Source: SHAN690 sp038131955
GTDB taxonomy: Bacteria > Bacteroidota > Bacteroidia > Flavobacteriales_G > Salibacteraceae
Length of the DNA stretch: 64,000 bases
Assembly (NCBI GenBank): GCA_038131955.1
Contig: JAYPQK010000002.1
Coordinates: 434,001 to 498,000 of the forward strand
Direction of reading: 5' to 3'
Part shown: piece by piece, positions 1 to 8,876 of the stretch
Numbering within the stretch: position 1 is the stretch's first letter
Layout of the letters: every line of letters begins with the position of its first letter
The notes under the pieces: generated by a model
What the model saw: the letters and a program-made list of their open reading frames with translations, nothing else
Told to the model about the DNA's origin: nothing
The model's database searches: none
Program-made: the position numbers and the translations under genes

Positions 1-2
1 AG

Positions 3-146
3 TTGGCAGAGAAATACGGTGTTAGAGCTTATCCAACCCTTCTCTTCATTGACAACGAAGGCAATGTTACGTTTGAAACGATGGGCTATCACAACGCCGA
101 ACAATTGATGGCGGTGGCTAAGAAAGCTCAAGCCACAGGCGCTTGA
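3..146 (+). CDS. Thioredoxin-like protein, C-terminal end (partial)
   Basis: Only the last 47 codons are inside the window; the frame is open from the first bases to TGA at 144-146. The fragment contains a YPT tripeptide followed by a beta strand (LLFIDNEG), which matches the cis-proline loop and fourth strand of the thioredoxin fold, and ends in a helix as these proteins do. The catalytic CxxC would lie upstream of the window, so it is not possible to tell a true thioredoxin from a related disulfide reductase or a non-catalytic member. A rho-independent terminator follows directly, so this is the end of its transcription unit. Confidence 0.7.
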   Translation: MAEKYGVRAYPTLLFIDNEGNVTFETMGYHNAEQLMAVAKKAQATGA

Positions 147-174
147 TGCAAAGACACACAGGTAGGTTAGGTAA

Positions 175-213
175 AAAAGCCGGTTGCTCATACGAGTGAT
201 CGGCTTTTCTTTT
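175..213 (+). terminator. Rho-independent terminator after the thioredoxin-like gene
   Basis: An 8-bp perfect stem (AAAAGCCG at 175-182 pairing with CGGCTTTT at 201-208) is followed by a T-rich tail. Confidence 0.8.
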
Positions 214-221
214 GTAGTCCG

Positions 222-965
222 ATGCGAACGCTGTATCTATCCATATTGACCTTGTTGCTTTTCGCTTGCGACCAGCCTGTTCCAACGGCCCAAGCCATCG
301 TAGATGAAGCCATCAAGCGTGCCGGCGGCGAACGCTATGAGCATTGTGAGATCCAGTTCGATTTCAGGGAGCACAGCTACAAGATCAAGCGTGATGGCGG
401 GCTTTACGAATTCACACGCATCACCTATCTCTCCCCTGATTCGGTGCTGAAGGATGTGATGCAGAACTACGGATTCAAACGACTGCTGAACGACTCTATG
501 ATTTCCGTAGCGGACAGCATAGCGGAGAAGTACAAGAATTCGATCAACTCGGTGGTTTACTTCTTCAGCCTCCCCTATGGGTTAAACGACCGAGCCGTGA
601 ACAAGGAGTACATCGGAGAGAGTACCATCCTGGATAAAACCTACTATAAGATCAAGGTCTGGTTTGACGAAGACGGAGGCGGAAAGGATCATCGGGATGT
701 TTTTTTCTACTGGATCCATCCGGACAAATCCACCATCGAGTACTTGGCTTACAGCTACGCATCAGATGGCGGAGGCCTCCGATTCAGAAAAGCGTTGGAC
801 CCGAGGAAAATCTCTGGCATCCGGGTGACGGATTACCTCAACTACGCGCCTGGTGAAACACCGGTAGATCTAGACACCATCGAGCGCGCATTTGAATTGG
901 GAGAACTCCAACTCCTTTCGATCATCGACAACTTCAACGTAACCATCTCGTTGCTAGAAGACTAA
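222..965 (+). CDS. DUF6503-like lipoprotein
   Basis: A 247-residue protein with a lipoprotein signal: a short positive start, a hydrophobic run and the lipobox LLFAC with cysteine at residue 16. It is therefore probably anchored in the cell envelope. After the leader, a stretch of the pattern IVDEAIKRAGGERYEHCEI followed by FDFR and a Y-rich region resembles the Bacteroidota DUF6503 family as I recall it; its function is unknown. The start ATG at 222 lies only 8 bases after the preceding terminator. It is intact although the genes downstream are broken. No catalytic motif is visible. Confidence 0.75.
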   Translation: MRTLYLSILTLLLFACDQPVPTAQAIVDEAIKRAGGERYEHCEIQFDFREHSYKIKRDGGLYEFTRITYLSPDSVLKDVMQNYGFKRLLNDSMISVADSIAEKYKNSINSVVYFFSLPYGLNDRAVNKEYIGESTILDKTYYKIKVWFDEDGGGKDHRDVFFYWIHPDKSTIEYLAYSYASDGGGLRFRKALDPRKISGIRVTDYLNYAPGETPVDLDTIERAFELGELQLLSIIDNFNVTISLLED

Positions 966-1074
966 ATCTTCATCAAGGGAACATTTTTTAGGCCTTTACA
1001 TAAGTTTTTGGTTTAATCTTGCACCCCAATTTTTTTACAAGCGCCCTGTACCTCGGGGCATCCATCAAGAATCG

Positions 1075-2099
1075 ATGAACATCTGCTTTATCATGTATCC
1101 GTGGGACCGCGTAGAAGCCCTCACTGATACCACGCTCCGCATGATTCACGAAGCGTACCTCAGAGGAGCACAACGTAGGCATCATGACCCACATCGAATC
1201 TCACGATTCCCGGGACAACGATGTCTTCGGTTTTTGTACGCATGATCGAAGAGACGGATCGCCTTCAAAAGGACACGGTCAAATTTCACAAGCAAGTCAA
1301 GTTCAAGGTAGAACTCCTTCCGATGTCGGGCTTCGATGTGATCTTCCTCCGCGCGAATCCACCGGTGGACAACACCATGTTGAACTTCTCCGACTTGCAT
1401 CAAAGACGAGTCCTCATCGTGAACAGTGTGTTGAATCGAAGTGGGCAACAATCTACACGTATGTTCACAACGAAGGCGAGCATCATTCGGCTTTTTTGCA
1501 CGTTTCGAGAACAAAGAATACCTCAAGCGCGTCATCTCTGAATCCAAGTCAGAGAAGATGATCCTCAAGCCCCTCGATGGGTATGGAGGAAGTGGTGTGA
1601 TCCTGCTCGAACGCAAAGCATCTGCTAGCGTGAGTTCCCTTGTGACTTTCACATCCACGGACAAAGAAGTACGTTATCGTTCAGGAATACGTAGAAGGCG
1701 CCGATCAAGGCGATGTGCGCATCTTGATGCTCAACGGCAAGCCAATTGGTGCAATGAAGCGGGTTCCTCAAAGGACGAAAACGCAGCAACATCCCACAGG
1801 GAGGCACAGCGGTGAAGCATGTCTTGAGCAAAGAAGAGCAGCGCATTTGCGAACTCATCGGTCCTCGATTGGTCGCTGACGGACTCTACTTCGTTGGATT
1901 GGATGTCATCAACGGAAAGTTGATCGAAGTGAATGTCTTGAGTCCGGGTGGCATCACCCGTATCAATAAGCTCAACCGAGTGAAGCTGCAGCAGAAGGTG
2001 ATGGACTTCGTAGAAGACGTGGTCCACACGAAAGAACTAGCATTGAACCGAAAGCTCGCCCACAAACTCACGGTGAAAAATGCAAAAGTTAAGTCTTGA
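1075..2099 (+). pseudogene. Glutathione-synthetase-like ATP-grasp ligase, frameshifted
   Basis: Joining fragments from all three forward frames gives a protein of about 340 residues of the prokaryotic glutathione synthetase-like ATP-grasp family. It begins at ATG 1075 (MNICFIMYPWDRVEAL), continues with FLRANPPVDNTMLNF (from 1221), ILKPLDGYGGSGVILLE (about 1560-1615), the ATP-grasp glycine-rich loop, and ends with GLYFVGLDVINGKLIEVNV and SPGGITRINKLNR (about 1880-1980), which include the metal-binding Glu and Asn of the family. At least four changes of frame are needed, near 1165, 1225, 1440 and 1650-1810. The residues themselves are well preserved, so inactivation is recent or the indels are sequence errors. 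The next gene starts inside its end. Substrate unknown; such enzymes join an amino acid to a carboxylate. Confidence 0.8.
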
Positions 2100-2974
2100 G
2101 CAGATCCTCTCGCATATCGAGCAGGGAGAGTGCTTCGAGGCGAGCTTCAACGACGACTTCTTCATCAAGATCCAAGAGTATGTTCCGTACGTCTGCACGG
2201 CCATACATGCCGGTTCGCGCTTTCGCAAGAGTTAGAGGACATCTGTCTTCTCAGCAAAGCCGAGCGCTATTTCGAGGAAGATCGCACACAGAAAAATTCT
2301 GTCAGAGCCTACCACGATCACGTTGGTGGGCAATGATTCTCACCACGAATACGACCTCAACCGGGATCCGGAAAATGCGATCTACGACGTCTTGGGGAAA
2401 ACAGGTTTTGGAAGCGGTGTATACGACCGAAGAAGAACATAGTCTCACTCAGAAGCTTTACGCCAATTTCTCACACGGTCGTTCGTGCGTTGGTGAAGAA
2501 GCTGGAGAAAGACTTCGGAGCCGCCTTGGTGTACGACATCCACTCCTACAACTACCAGCGTCATCCTGCCTCCTATCTCTTCAACATCGGCATCGAAAAC
2601 ATCGACGTCAAACGCTATAACAGCCAGCTCAGTTACTGGAAGCGTGAATTGATGAAGATCAGGTGAAGCGAGTTCAAACCGACGTTTCGGTCAACCACAT
2701 CTTCTTTGGTCGTGGCTACTTGCTCAAGTTGGTACAGCAGGAATTCAACCACACCTTGGTACTCGCGACCGAGGTGAAGAAGGTCTTCATGAACGAGCTC
2801 ACAGGCGAGGCTTATCCGTTGGTCATTCAATCGATCAGCAAAGGCCTGAAGTCTGCGATCATCAACAATGCGCAGCACTACATCAACACGAAGGAGGCAA
2901 GCTACGACGTCAAGCGCAAGAACCCTGCTTTCAGTGATCTGCGGCCAGTGATCAAGCTGGACAAGGAGCTCTAA
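2080..2974 (+). pseudogene. N-formylglutamate amidohydrolase-like, frameshifted
   Basis: Starts at ATG 2080, overlapping the ATP-grasp gene by 20 bases, which implies a coupled operon. The first frame reads MQKLSLEQILSHIEQGECF and then YVCTAIHAG, the last part being the metal-binding HAG motif seen in N-formylglutamate amidohydrolases. Further family segments recur in other frames: LEDICLLSKAERYFEED (2230-2280), DSHHEYDLNRDPENAIYDV (about 2330-2390), LVYDIHSYNYQRHPAS (2525-2575) and the C-terminal half in the frame 2663-2974. At least four frame changes separate them. The family removes formyl or acyl groups from glutamate-type substrates with a zinc ion; in Bacteroidota this relative regularly sits between the ATP-grasp and DUF1704 genes, as here. 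Exact substrate unknown. Confidence 0.75.
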
Positions 2975-4071
2975 ACTCGCCAAAATTTTGAAGTCTTGGG
3001 ATTTGTCAACCACACTGAACATCGAACAGGAGAAGCGCAGGATTCTTCCGATCGAGGATTCACCGTGAACCCGAACTTCCCGCCTGACCGTTACGACGAT
3101 CGACCCCACACGTCTTTAAGTCCCGAAGATGTATCGACTGAACGATGGACGCCTTGGAGAGGACATCCATCCGTCAGGTGTATATCGACATCATCGGTCT
3201 TACACGGACAAAGGTTGACCTCTTGAACACACACTGGGAACGGGAGAACTTCCTTTACAACTCGCTTCGCTACTTCGGCGAACCATCCCAGCAAGACATC
3301 AGCAACGCCTCCTTCCTACTCTACATGGAAGGAGCTTCCTCAGTTCGAAATGAACCGAAGCTGGACACCAAGGAGGTTAAGTCGCGCTTCAAGGCTGAGG
3401 GACAACGCTATGGCTTCGAATTCAACGTTCAGGAAGTGAGTCACATTCCTTCTGACGCATTGGTCATCAACTCGAAGAAGCTACTGATGCTGAAGAAGGG
3501 CGCCACATTCACGGAAACCCGTCTCAGAGCCCTATTGAATCACGAGATCGGTGTACACATGGTCACGACCATGAACGCACAGAATCAGCCACTGAACTTC
3601 CTCAGTTTGGGCTTTGCCGCGCAATACCTACACCCAGGAAGGACTCGCCATCATGAGCGAGCTCTGGTGGATGTTTATCGATCGGTCGTATGAAGGAATT
3701 GGGTCTTCAGTGTTAGCGGTCAATTCCATGACGCGGGGCAATGACTTCAAGACGACCTATGAGTTCCTCAAGGACGAATACGACGTAGACGAGAACAAGC
3801 TCTTCTACCTCGTAACGCGAGTTTATCGTGGGGTGGATTCACGAAGGACTACCTCTACCTCAAAGGCTTTAGAAAGATCCTGGAAATGAAAGGTCGTGAC
3901 GTCAATTTGGACAACCTGTTCCTCGGCAAGACCACCCACACGCACTTGACCATTCTGAACGAATTGGTAGATCGAGGCATCTTGAATGCACCGACCTATC
4001 GATGTCACTCGTTTGAGGAACCCGTGGAAATGGACCCCATCCTCAAATACCTGACGGATAGCTTGAAATAA
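2975..4071 (+). pseudogene. DUF1704 (QEGLA, MATCAP-like) metallopeptidase, frameshifted
   Basis: Fragments give a DUF1704 family protein, annotated in bacteria as flavohemoglobin expression-modulating QEGLA motif protein. The central fragment (3145-3620) carries the zinc motif HEIGVH at about 3541-3558 and NAQNQPLNFLSLG; the next frame (3614-3889) carries TYTQEGLAIMSE, the name-giving QEGLA with its third zinc ligand Glu; the C-terminus runs 3886-4071. Frame changes are needed near 3055, 3105-3145, 3620 and 3830. The start is not clear because the N-terminus is itself shifted; the coding sense begins directly after the previous stop. Vertebrate DUF1704 members (MATCAP) are carboxypeptidases that remove the C-terminal tyrosine of tubulin, so a peptidase role is likely, but the bacterial substrate is unknown. 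Confidence 0.8.
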
Positions 4072-4158
4072 GCGGAAATTTCAGGGATATACTGTAACAT
4101 TGAAGCCCCGATGAACCTCGCTTGATTTCGAGCGTTCAAGGACTTAAAGCTTCAATCT

Positions 4159-5004
4159 ATGAGTACACCCAAGTGGAGAACGGTCAAGGAATACGAAGAC
4201 ATCACCTACCAAAAGACCGACGACGGCGTTGCCCGTATTGCGTTCAATCGTCCTGAAGTAAGAAACGCCTTTCGTCCGAAGACGGTCGGTGAACTGTTCG
4301 AGGCCTTTGTAGACGCACGTGAAGATACCAGCATCGGTGTAGTACTCCTGTCGGGTGAAGGTCCGAGTAAGAAAGACGGAGGCTGGGCCTTCTGCAGCGG
4401 TGGCGACCAAAACGCTCGAGGGCACCAGGGCTACGTAGACGACGACGGCATGCCAAGACTCAATATTCTAGAGGTACAACGATTGATCCGCTTCATGCCT
4501 AAGGTGGTCATTGCCGTGGTACCGGGATGGGCCGTTGGAGGCGGTCACAGTCTTCACGTAGTATGCGATCTCACCCTAGCCAGTAAAGAACACGCCATCT
4601 TCAAGCAAACCGATGCAGATGTCACCTCCTTCGACGGTGGATACGGTTCGGCATATCTCGCCAAGATGGTCGGACAAAAGCGCGGACGAGAGATCTTCTT
4701 CTTGGGAAGAAACTACTCCGCTCAGGAAGCCTTCGATATGGGAATGGTCAACGCGGTCATCCCCCACGATCAACTCGAACAAGAAGCTTACAATTGGGCG
4801 CAAGAGATCTTGATGAAGTCGCCCACATCGATCAAGATGATCAAGTTTGCCTTCAACCTCACCGACGACGGAATGGTCGGTCAGCAGGTCTTTGCAGGCG
4901 AAGCCACACGCCTAGCCTACATGACCGACGAAGCCAAAGAAGGACGTAACGCATTCCTCGAAAAGAGAAAGCCTAACTTCAAGGGAATCAAGTGGATACC
5001 TTGA
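4159..5004 (+). CDS. menB: 1,4-dihydroxy-2-naphthoyl-CoA synthase
   Basis: A 281-residue crotonase-fold enzyme of the menaquinone pathway, closing the ring of o-succinylbenzoyl-CoA in the cytoplasm. The N-terminus has IAFNRPEVRNAFRPKTV, the oxyanion-hole region FCSGGDQNARG (about residues 75-85) and PGWAVGGGHSLHVVCDLTL (about 115-135), and the MenB-type TSFDGGYGSAYLAKMVGQK with the active-site aspartate. Length and C-terminal LEKRKPNFKGIKWIP are typical. No other men gene is nearby. The gene is fully intact although the genes before and after it are broken, which argues for purifying selection here. Start ATG at 4159 follows a 87-base spacer after the DUF1704 stop. Confidence 0.95.
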   Translation: MSTPKWRTVKEYEDITYQKTDDGVARIAFNRPEVRNAFRPKTVGELFEAFVDAREDTSIGVVLLSGEGPSKKDGGWAFCSGGDQNARGHQGYVDDDGMPRLNILEVQRLIRFMPKVVIAVVPGWAVGGGHSLHVVCDLTLASKEHAIFKQTDADVTSFDGGYGSAYLAKMVGQKRGREIFFLGRNYSAQEAFDMGMVNAVIPHDQLEQEAYNWAQEILMKSPTSIKMIKFAFNLTDDGMVGQQVFAGEATRLAYMTDEAKEGRNAFLEKRKPNFKGIKWIP

Positions 5005-5361
5005 TCAATTTTCAATGGTCAATTTTCAGTTTTGAGTTTTCAGTTTTGAGTTTTCAGATTTCAATGATCATTGAATATTGAATATTGAGTATTGAATAGT
5101 GGCGGTGGAAGGATGCGTTAGGAGTTGATATGTGATATGTGACATGTGTTATGTGTTATTTGTTATGTGTTATGTGATTTGCTTTGTGATATCAGGATTT
5201 ATGTTACCCATTTCGACTTGACCAAGGTTTTGATAAACTCATATTCACCCGATTCTTTGCGCCTTTGCGCCTTTGCATGACAAATCAAAAGCCCCGATAG
5301 AGCACAAAGTCAGATTACCCCCAATCCAACTGAAAATTGACCATTGAGTATTGAACATTAA
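5005..5361. repeat. Low-complexity intergenic repeat stretch
   Basis: No gene is visible. The stretch is built from short repeated words: variants of CAGTTTTGAGTTTT (5025-5060), TTGAATATTGA (5070-5100), TGTGTTATGTGTTAT (5125-5175), TTTGCGCCTTTGCGCC (5257-5275) and again GACCATTGAGTATTGAAC (5339-5357). The same words recur at 7390-7425. Such word-like DNA separates genes in many Bacteroidota genomes. Confidence 0.7.
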
Positions 5362-6660
5362 TCACCGCAAAGCATGCTTCACACTCAACCCTCCCACCGT
5401 GAGAAAGCCGATGGAAAGCATCAGGGGAAACGGCACCAGCCCCCAATCCCCGACTTGTATCCCGACGATCATCACCCAAACGAACAAGAGTCCCAGCAAG
5501 ATCTCCACCCATGCCAACCAGGATACGGACCGGGCACGATAGGCATTGTTTCTCCACGTACCTCCTTCCCTCTCGATCTTGAACTTTGGCGTGCGCACAA
5601 AAGGCGTCTTCCTACCCACATAGCCTTCAGCCAACGGCAAACTCATTCCCATATTCAGGAACGAAAGAAACCATTACAGCCCCCCCTTGACTATAGAGGC
5701 GTTTGAAGGAAACCCAATAGAACAGCATAAGCACGAGCAGACTAAAAAGGAAGAGGGAACCGGATAGCACGAGAACATGATCCCCCCACCTTGATGAAGA
5801 CCAAAGGAACACGATGAATACTGATGAAAGGAATTCATCAAATGAAGCCATGAAGAAAGTCTCTCCTTCCATACCTTCCCTAAATTCTTCACCGTACACT
5901 CAGCAGCGCCTTTCGTCCATCTGTACTGCTGTGTCTTCAAGGCATTCATCTCCACCGGCAACTCAGCAGGAAACCTCCTCGCGAGACGAATCGCCATCCT
6001 TTCAAGCTCAGGTCTAAGTCCTCCGTCAAGGTATCACTACTCCAGCCACCCGCATCTTCGATCGTCGACTTTCGCCACACACCTGCCGTACCGTTGAAGT
6101 TGATGTTCTCCCACCAAAGAAGCGACCACCTTGCTCTACCGTAAAAGTGAGCATTGAGCCCAAAGGCCTGTAGTTCGGTCAACAGGCTGTACGACTGATT
6201 CAAATGCCGCCAACGGGTCTGCACCACGCCGACTTCCGCATCCTGAAAGAAAGGAATCGTCCGACGCAGGAAATCCGGAACGAAGTCCGCATTGTGCGAT
6301 GAACTCCCCTTCGCCCAGTATTGCCAAGGCGCCGGCTTTGAATCCGGTTCGAACGGCCCGATGGATTTGAACGATATCCACCCCATCACCACCCAGCTCT
6401 GTCACCAGTTCTGTTATGATCTCGGTGGTCTCATCCCTATCATCAGACTTATTTCAAGCAGATCCGACGGGTAATCGATCTTAGCAACCCGCATCGATCA
6501 GGCGCTTGACAACGTATTGCTCATTGTATACCGACAACTCGTAACCTCGAGGCCATTCAATAAAGGAAGGCTTTCTAACCAGGAAGGCCAGATCGTCTGA
6601 GAAAGGCTGTACAGCAAGATAAACCCCCGCATACAGGATAATCACCGTCCACTCCCACAT
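5362..6660 (-). pseudogene. Membrane-bound processive family 2 glycosyltransferase, frameshifted
   Basis: Reading from ATG at 6660 downward, the product is a cellulose-synthase-like GT2 enzyme of about 430 residues. Recognisable segments in different frames: an N-terminal membrane helix, YNEQYVVKRLIDA, RTGFKAGALA (about 6310-6350), DFVPDFLRRTIPFFQDAEVG and TRWRHLNQSYSLLTELQAFG (6170-6290), INFNGTAGVWRKSTIEDAGG and TLTEDLDLS (about 6020-6100; TED is the acceptor-site motif), then QQYRWTKGAAE (about 5910; the QxxRW motif), then several C-terminal membrane helices and a final ETPFVRTPKF-like tail (TPFVRTPKFKIE) at about 5580-5610. At least six frame changes are required. The family makes or extends polysaccharides at the inner membrane using a UDP-sugar. 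Confidence 0.75.
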
Positions 6661-6667
6661 CGTAAAC

Positions 6668-7349
6668 TCACCTGAACAGGGTCAATAAGATCTTGTAGCC
6701 GGCTGATACCCTTGAGAGTCCCGCATACCTTCGATTGCCCGATGCGTCTTCGATAGCGCACCGGAATTCGACGCACTGACCCCTCTTGCCGCCTTGACCC
6801 TGCATCTCGCGGTCCAGCCGTAATTTCGATCCGCCATCCCCAGGGACATGAGTGACTCGTATCGAATCGCTCGAAAAGGACCTAGGTCGGTAAACCGCTG
6901 TCCGTAAAACCAATAGAAACAATTGAGTCGCCAGCGCATTACAAATCGCTGTTGCACTGTGAGTGACCTCTTTCTCTTTGCCCTAACACCCTAGACCCGA
7001 TCACGAGATCTGCCTCATCGTTTAAGATCGGCCGGATCAATGCTGCAAGATCACGAGCATCATCAGCGTGATCTCCATCCATGAAGACCACGATATCAGG
7101 AGGTTTCTCCAAACCCGAAATATGACGGATCCCCTTCAAACAAGCCGCCCCATATCCGCGCTCGTTTTCGGTCAAGACGATCGCCCCACTTTCTTCCGCG
7201 ACCGAGCGAGTATTATCCGTAGAACCATTATCCACAACCACCACATTTCGCACCCCATCACCCAAGGCATCACGCACCACCATTCCGATAGCCTCCTGCT
7301 CATTCAACGCAGGAATAATGATTACAATATCAGAACTATTAATACCTAT
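6668..7349 (-). pseudogene. Family 2 glycosyltransferase (DPM1-like), frameshifted
   Basis: Reads from about 7349 downward and ends 7 bases before the processive GT2 gene, so the two form one operon. The first part is a clear GT-A domain: IVIIIPALNEQEAIG, VVVVDNGSTDNTRSVAEESG, GYGAACLKGIRH and VVFMDGDHADDARDLAALI with the DxD motif, then LVIGSRVLGQRE. After about 6950 the sense moves to another frame (FYWFYGQRFTDLGPFRAIRY, 6860-6930) and then again to the C-terminal SAGYKILLTLFR. No ATG is found at the start: an in-frame TAA stands at 7350-7352, so the start is also damaged or uses another codon. Likely transfers a sugar to a lipid phosphate carrier. Confidence 0.75.
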
Positions 7350-7412
7350 TTACCAGATTTTTAACACGTCTCAATTCAATCAAAGAAACAATAACTAAAC
7401 ATTGAATATTGA

Positions 7413-8000
7413 TCATTGAATATTAATAAGTCCGATCCAATTCTCAACCATCGCAAGTCCATGCTCCGTCATGATGCTTTCGGGGTGAAATTGAACGCCG
7501 TACAAAGGCAGTTTTTCATGTTCTATCGCCATAACAAATCCATCCTCACTCGTGGCTGTAATTCGAAATTGAGAAGGCACCTGGTCCGGACGACAAGCCC
7601 AGCTGTGATATCGACCTACGGACACTTCTGATGGCAATCCCCAGAAGAGTACAGAATCTGTGTTGACCTTTAATCGGTCTTGAGCACCGTGTTGGACCCG
7701 AGGCATGTTTTCCAATTCAGCCCCTCTCGATTCGAGGAGACATTGAAATCCAAGACAGACTCCCAAGATGGATCTTGAACCTCCATAGGCTTCAATCACT
7801 GAGGGAACGACCCCTGCCTCTTCTGGAACCCCAGGCCCCGGACTGATGAGGATATGACTGAAGGTTCCAACTTCGTCTAGGCTCACCTCATCATTTCGCT
7901 TTACTTCCAGGTAAACATCCAACTGTTCCAGTAAATGAACTAGGTTGTACGTAAACGAGTCGTAGTTATCGATCACCAATATGCGCGGGCGTGCTGTCAT
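7413..8000 (-). CDS. pabA: Anthranilate/aminodeoxychorismate synthase glutaminase subunit
   Basis: A 195-residue class I glutamine amidotransferase. It starts RILVIDNYDSFTYNLVHLL, the standard TrpG/PabA opening, has the oxyanion strand ISPGPGVPEEAG, the nucleophile elbow GVCLGFQCLLE (Cys near residue 81) and the C-terminal FHPES catalytic His-Glu pair. It supplies ammonia to a chorismate-using partner in folate or tryptophan synthesis. No trp genes or pabB are adjacent, so the single gene could serve either pathway; PabA-like sequences often serve both. It is divergent from the RidA gene with only 32 bases between the start codons, so the promoters must overlap one or the other coding region. 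Confidence 0.9.
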   Translation of the reverse strand: MTARPRILVIDNYDSFTYNLVHLLEQLDVYLEVKRNDEVSLDEVGTFSHILISPGPGVPEEAGVVPSVIEAYGGSRSILGVCLGFQCLLESRGAELENMPRVQHGAQDRLKVNTDSVLFWGLPSEVSVGRYHSWACRPDQVPSQFRITATSEDGFVMAIEHEKLPLYGVQFHPESIMTEHGLAMVENWIGLINIQ

Positions 8001-8032
8001 CTTGAGACCCCAAAAATCTATATTTGAAAGAC

Positions 8033-8506
8033 ATGAGGAGCATCCTGTACATAGGGACTTTCATTCTGATCGCAGGATGTCAACCACAGAGCGCTCCCGC
8101 GGAACAAGAGAACACACAAACCACATCCATGAGACGGATCATCGAGAGCAAGCAAGTACCCGCGCCGATCGGGCCTTATTCCCAAGCGGTGTTGTACAAT
8201 GACGTCCTTTACGTAAGCGGACAGATCGCCATCAATCCAGAGACGGGAGAGTTAGACACCGGCAACATTGAAGCCGAGACCGAGCGGGTGATGCAAAACC
8301 TAAGAGCCGTACTTGCCGAGGCCGGTATGGACTTCGGAAATGTGTTGAAGTGTTCGATCTTTCTGAGCGACATGGGCAATTTTGGAGCGGTGAATGAAGT
8401 GTATGCGCGTTACTTCACCGAAGAGCCACCGGCGCGTGAGACCGTCGCTGTTAAGACTTTACCCAAAGAAGTGAATGTAGAGATCAGCTGCATTGCTGGA
8501 CGATGA
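8033..8506 (+). CDS. RidA-family enamine/imine deaminase with lipoprotein leader
   Basis: The ATG at 8033 gives a 157-residue protein. Residues 1-16 form a lipoprotein signal ending in the lipobox IAGC, then a short Q/P/A/T linker, then a complete RidA domain that begins MRRIIESKQVPAPIGPYSQA and contains VSGQIAINPETGEL and the PPARETV segment with the conserved substrate-binding arginine. RidA proteins hydrolyse reactive 2-aminoacrylate-type enamines and are normally cytoplasmic with about 126 residues. An internal in-frame ATG at 8129 would give exactly that cytoplasmic form. Either the protein is exported and lipid-anchored, or two start sites are used. The downstream gene overlaps by ATGA (8503-8506). 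Confidence 0.9.
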   Translation: MRSILYIGTFILIAGCQPQSAPAEQENTQTTSMRRIIESKQVPAPIGPYSQAVLYNDVLYVSGQIAINPETGELDTGNIEAETERVMQNLRAVLAEAGMDFGNVLKCSIFLSDMGNFGAVNEVYARYFTEEPPARETVAVKTLPKEVNVEISCIAGR

Positions 8507-8874
8507 AAACGGACCTTGAGGAAATACATTCGAGCCTATTTGGTATGCTGAATACACACGAGGGTCCGCTCGTGATCAGTGTAGATAGTTCTTCGAATGC
8601 CGAGGCAAAAGGAACCAAAGAAGTGATGCAGGGAAGGCAGAAGGTGAATGGTCACTACTTCGCCAGCATTGTCTCCAAACCCAAGGATATTCGCTTCTAC
8701 TTCTTTCCGATCTACACACATGCGGATGAATTCAGTCCATCCGAAGATCTGAAGAAAAGCCTAAAGGGAAAGAGTTGTTTTCACATCAATAAGCTCTCTG
8801 ACAGTATGGAAATGGAGATAAAGGCGATGATCGAGAAGGGAGTAAAGCTGTATCAAAAGGACAATCTGATTTAG
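8503..8874 (+). CDS. Conserved hypothetical protein, possibly DUF1801-like
   Basis: A 123-residue soluble protein translationally coupled to the RidA gene (ATGA overlap). Features seen: a central lysine-rich region with RFYFFPIYTH and the segment LKGKSCFHINKLSD followed by a C-terminal helix. The GKSCF plus helix arrangement resembles small DUF1801/YdhG-type proteins found in Bacteroidota, but I do not recognise it firmly. No signal peptide or membrane helix. Function unknown. Confidence 0.7.
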   Translation: MKTDLEEIHSSLFGMLNTHEGPLVISVDSSSNAEAKGTKEVMQGRQKVNGHYFASIVSKPKDIRFYFFPIYTHADEFSPSEDLKKSLKGKSCFHINKLSDSMEMEIKAMIEKGVKLYQKDNLI

Positions 8875-8876
8875 AT

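Noticed and set aside
1182..1664. Long minus-strand open frame opposite the ATP-grasp gene
   Set aside because: It is the antisense of a recognisable ATP-grasp protein and has no family resemblance of its own.
1075..4071. Programmed ribosomal frameshifting as explanation for the broken genes
   Set aside because: There are too many shifts in both directions and no slippery sequence with a following pseudoknot was seen.
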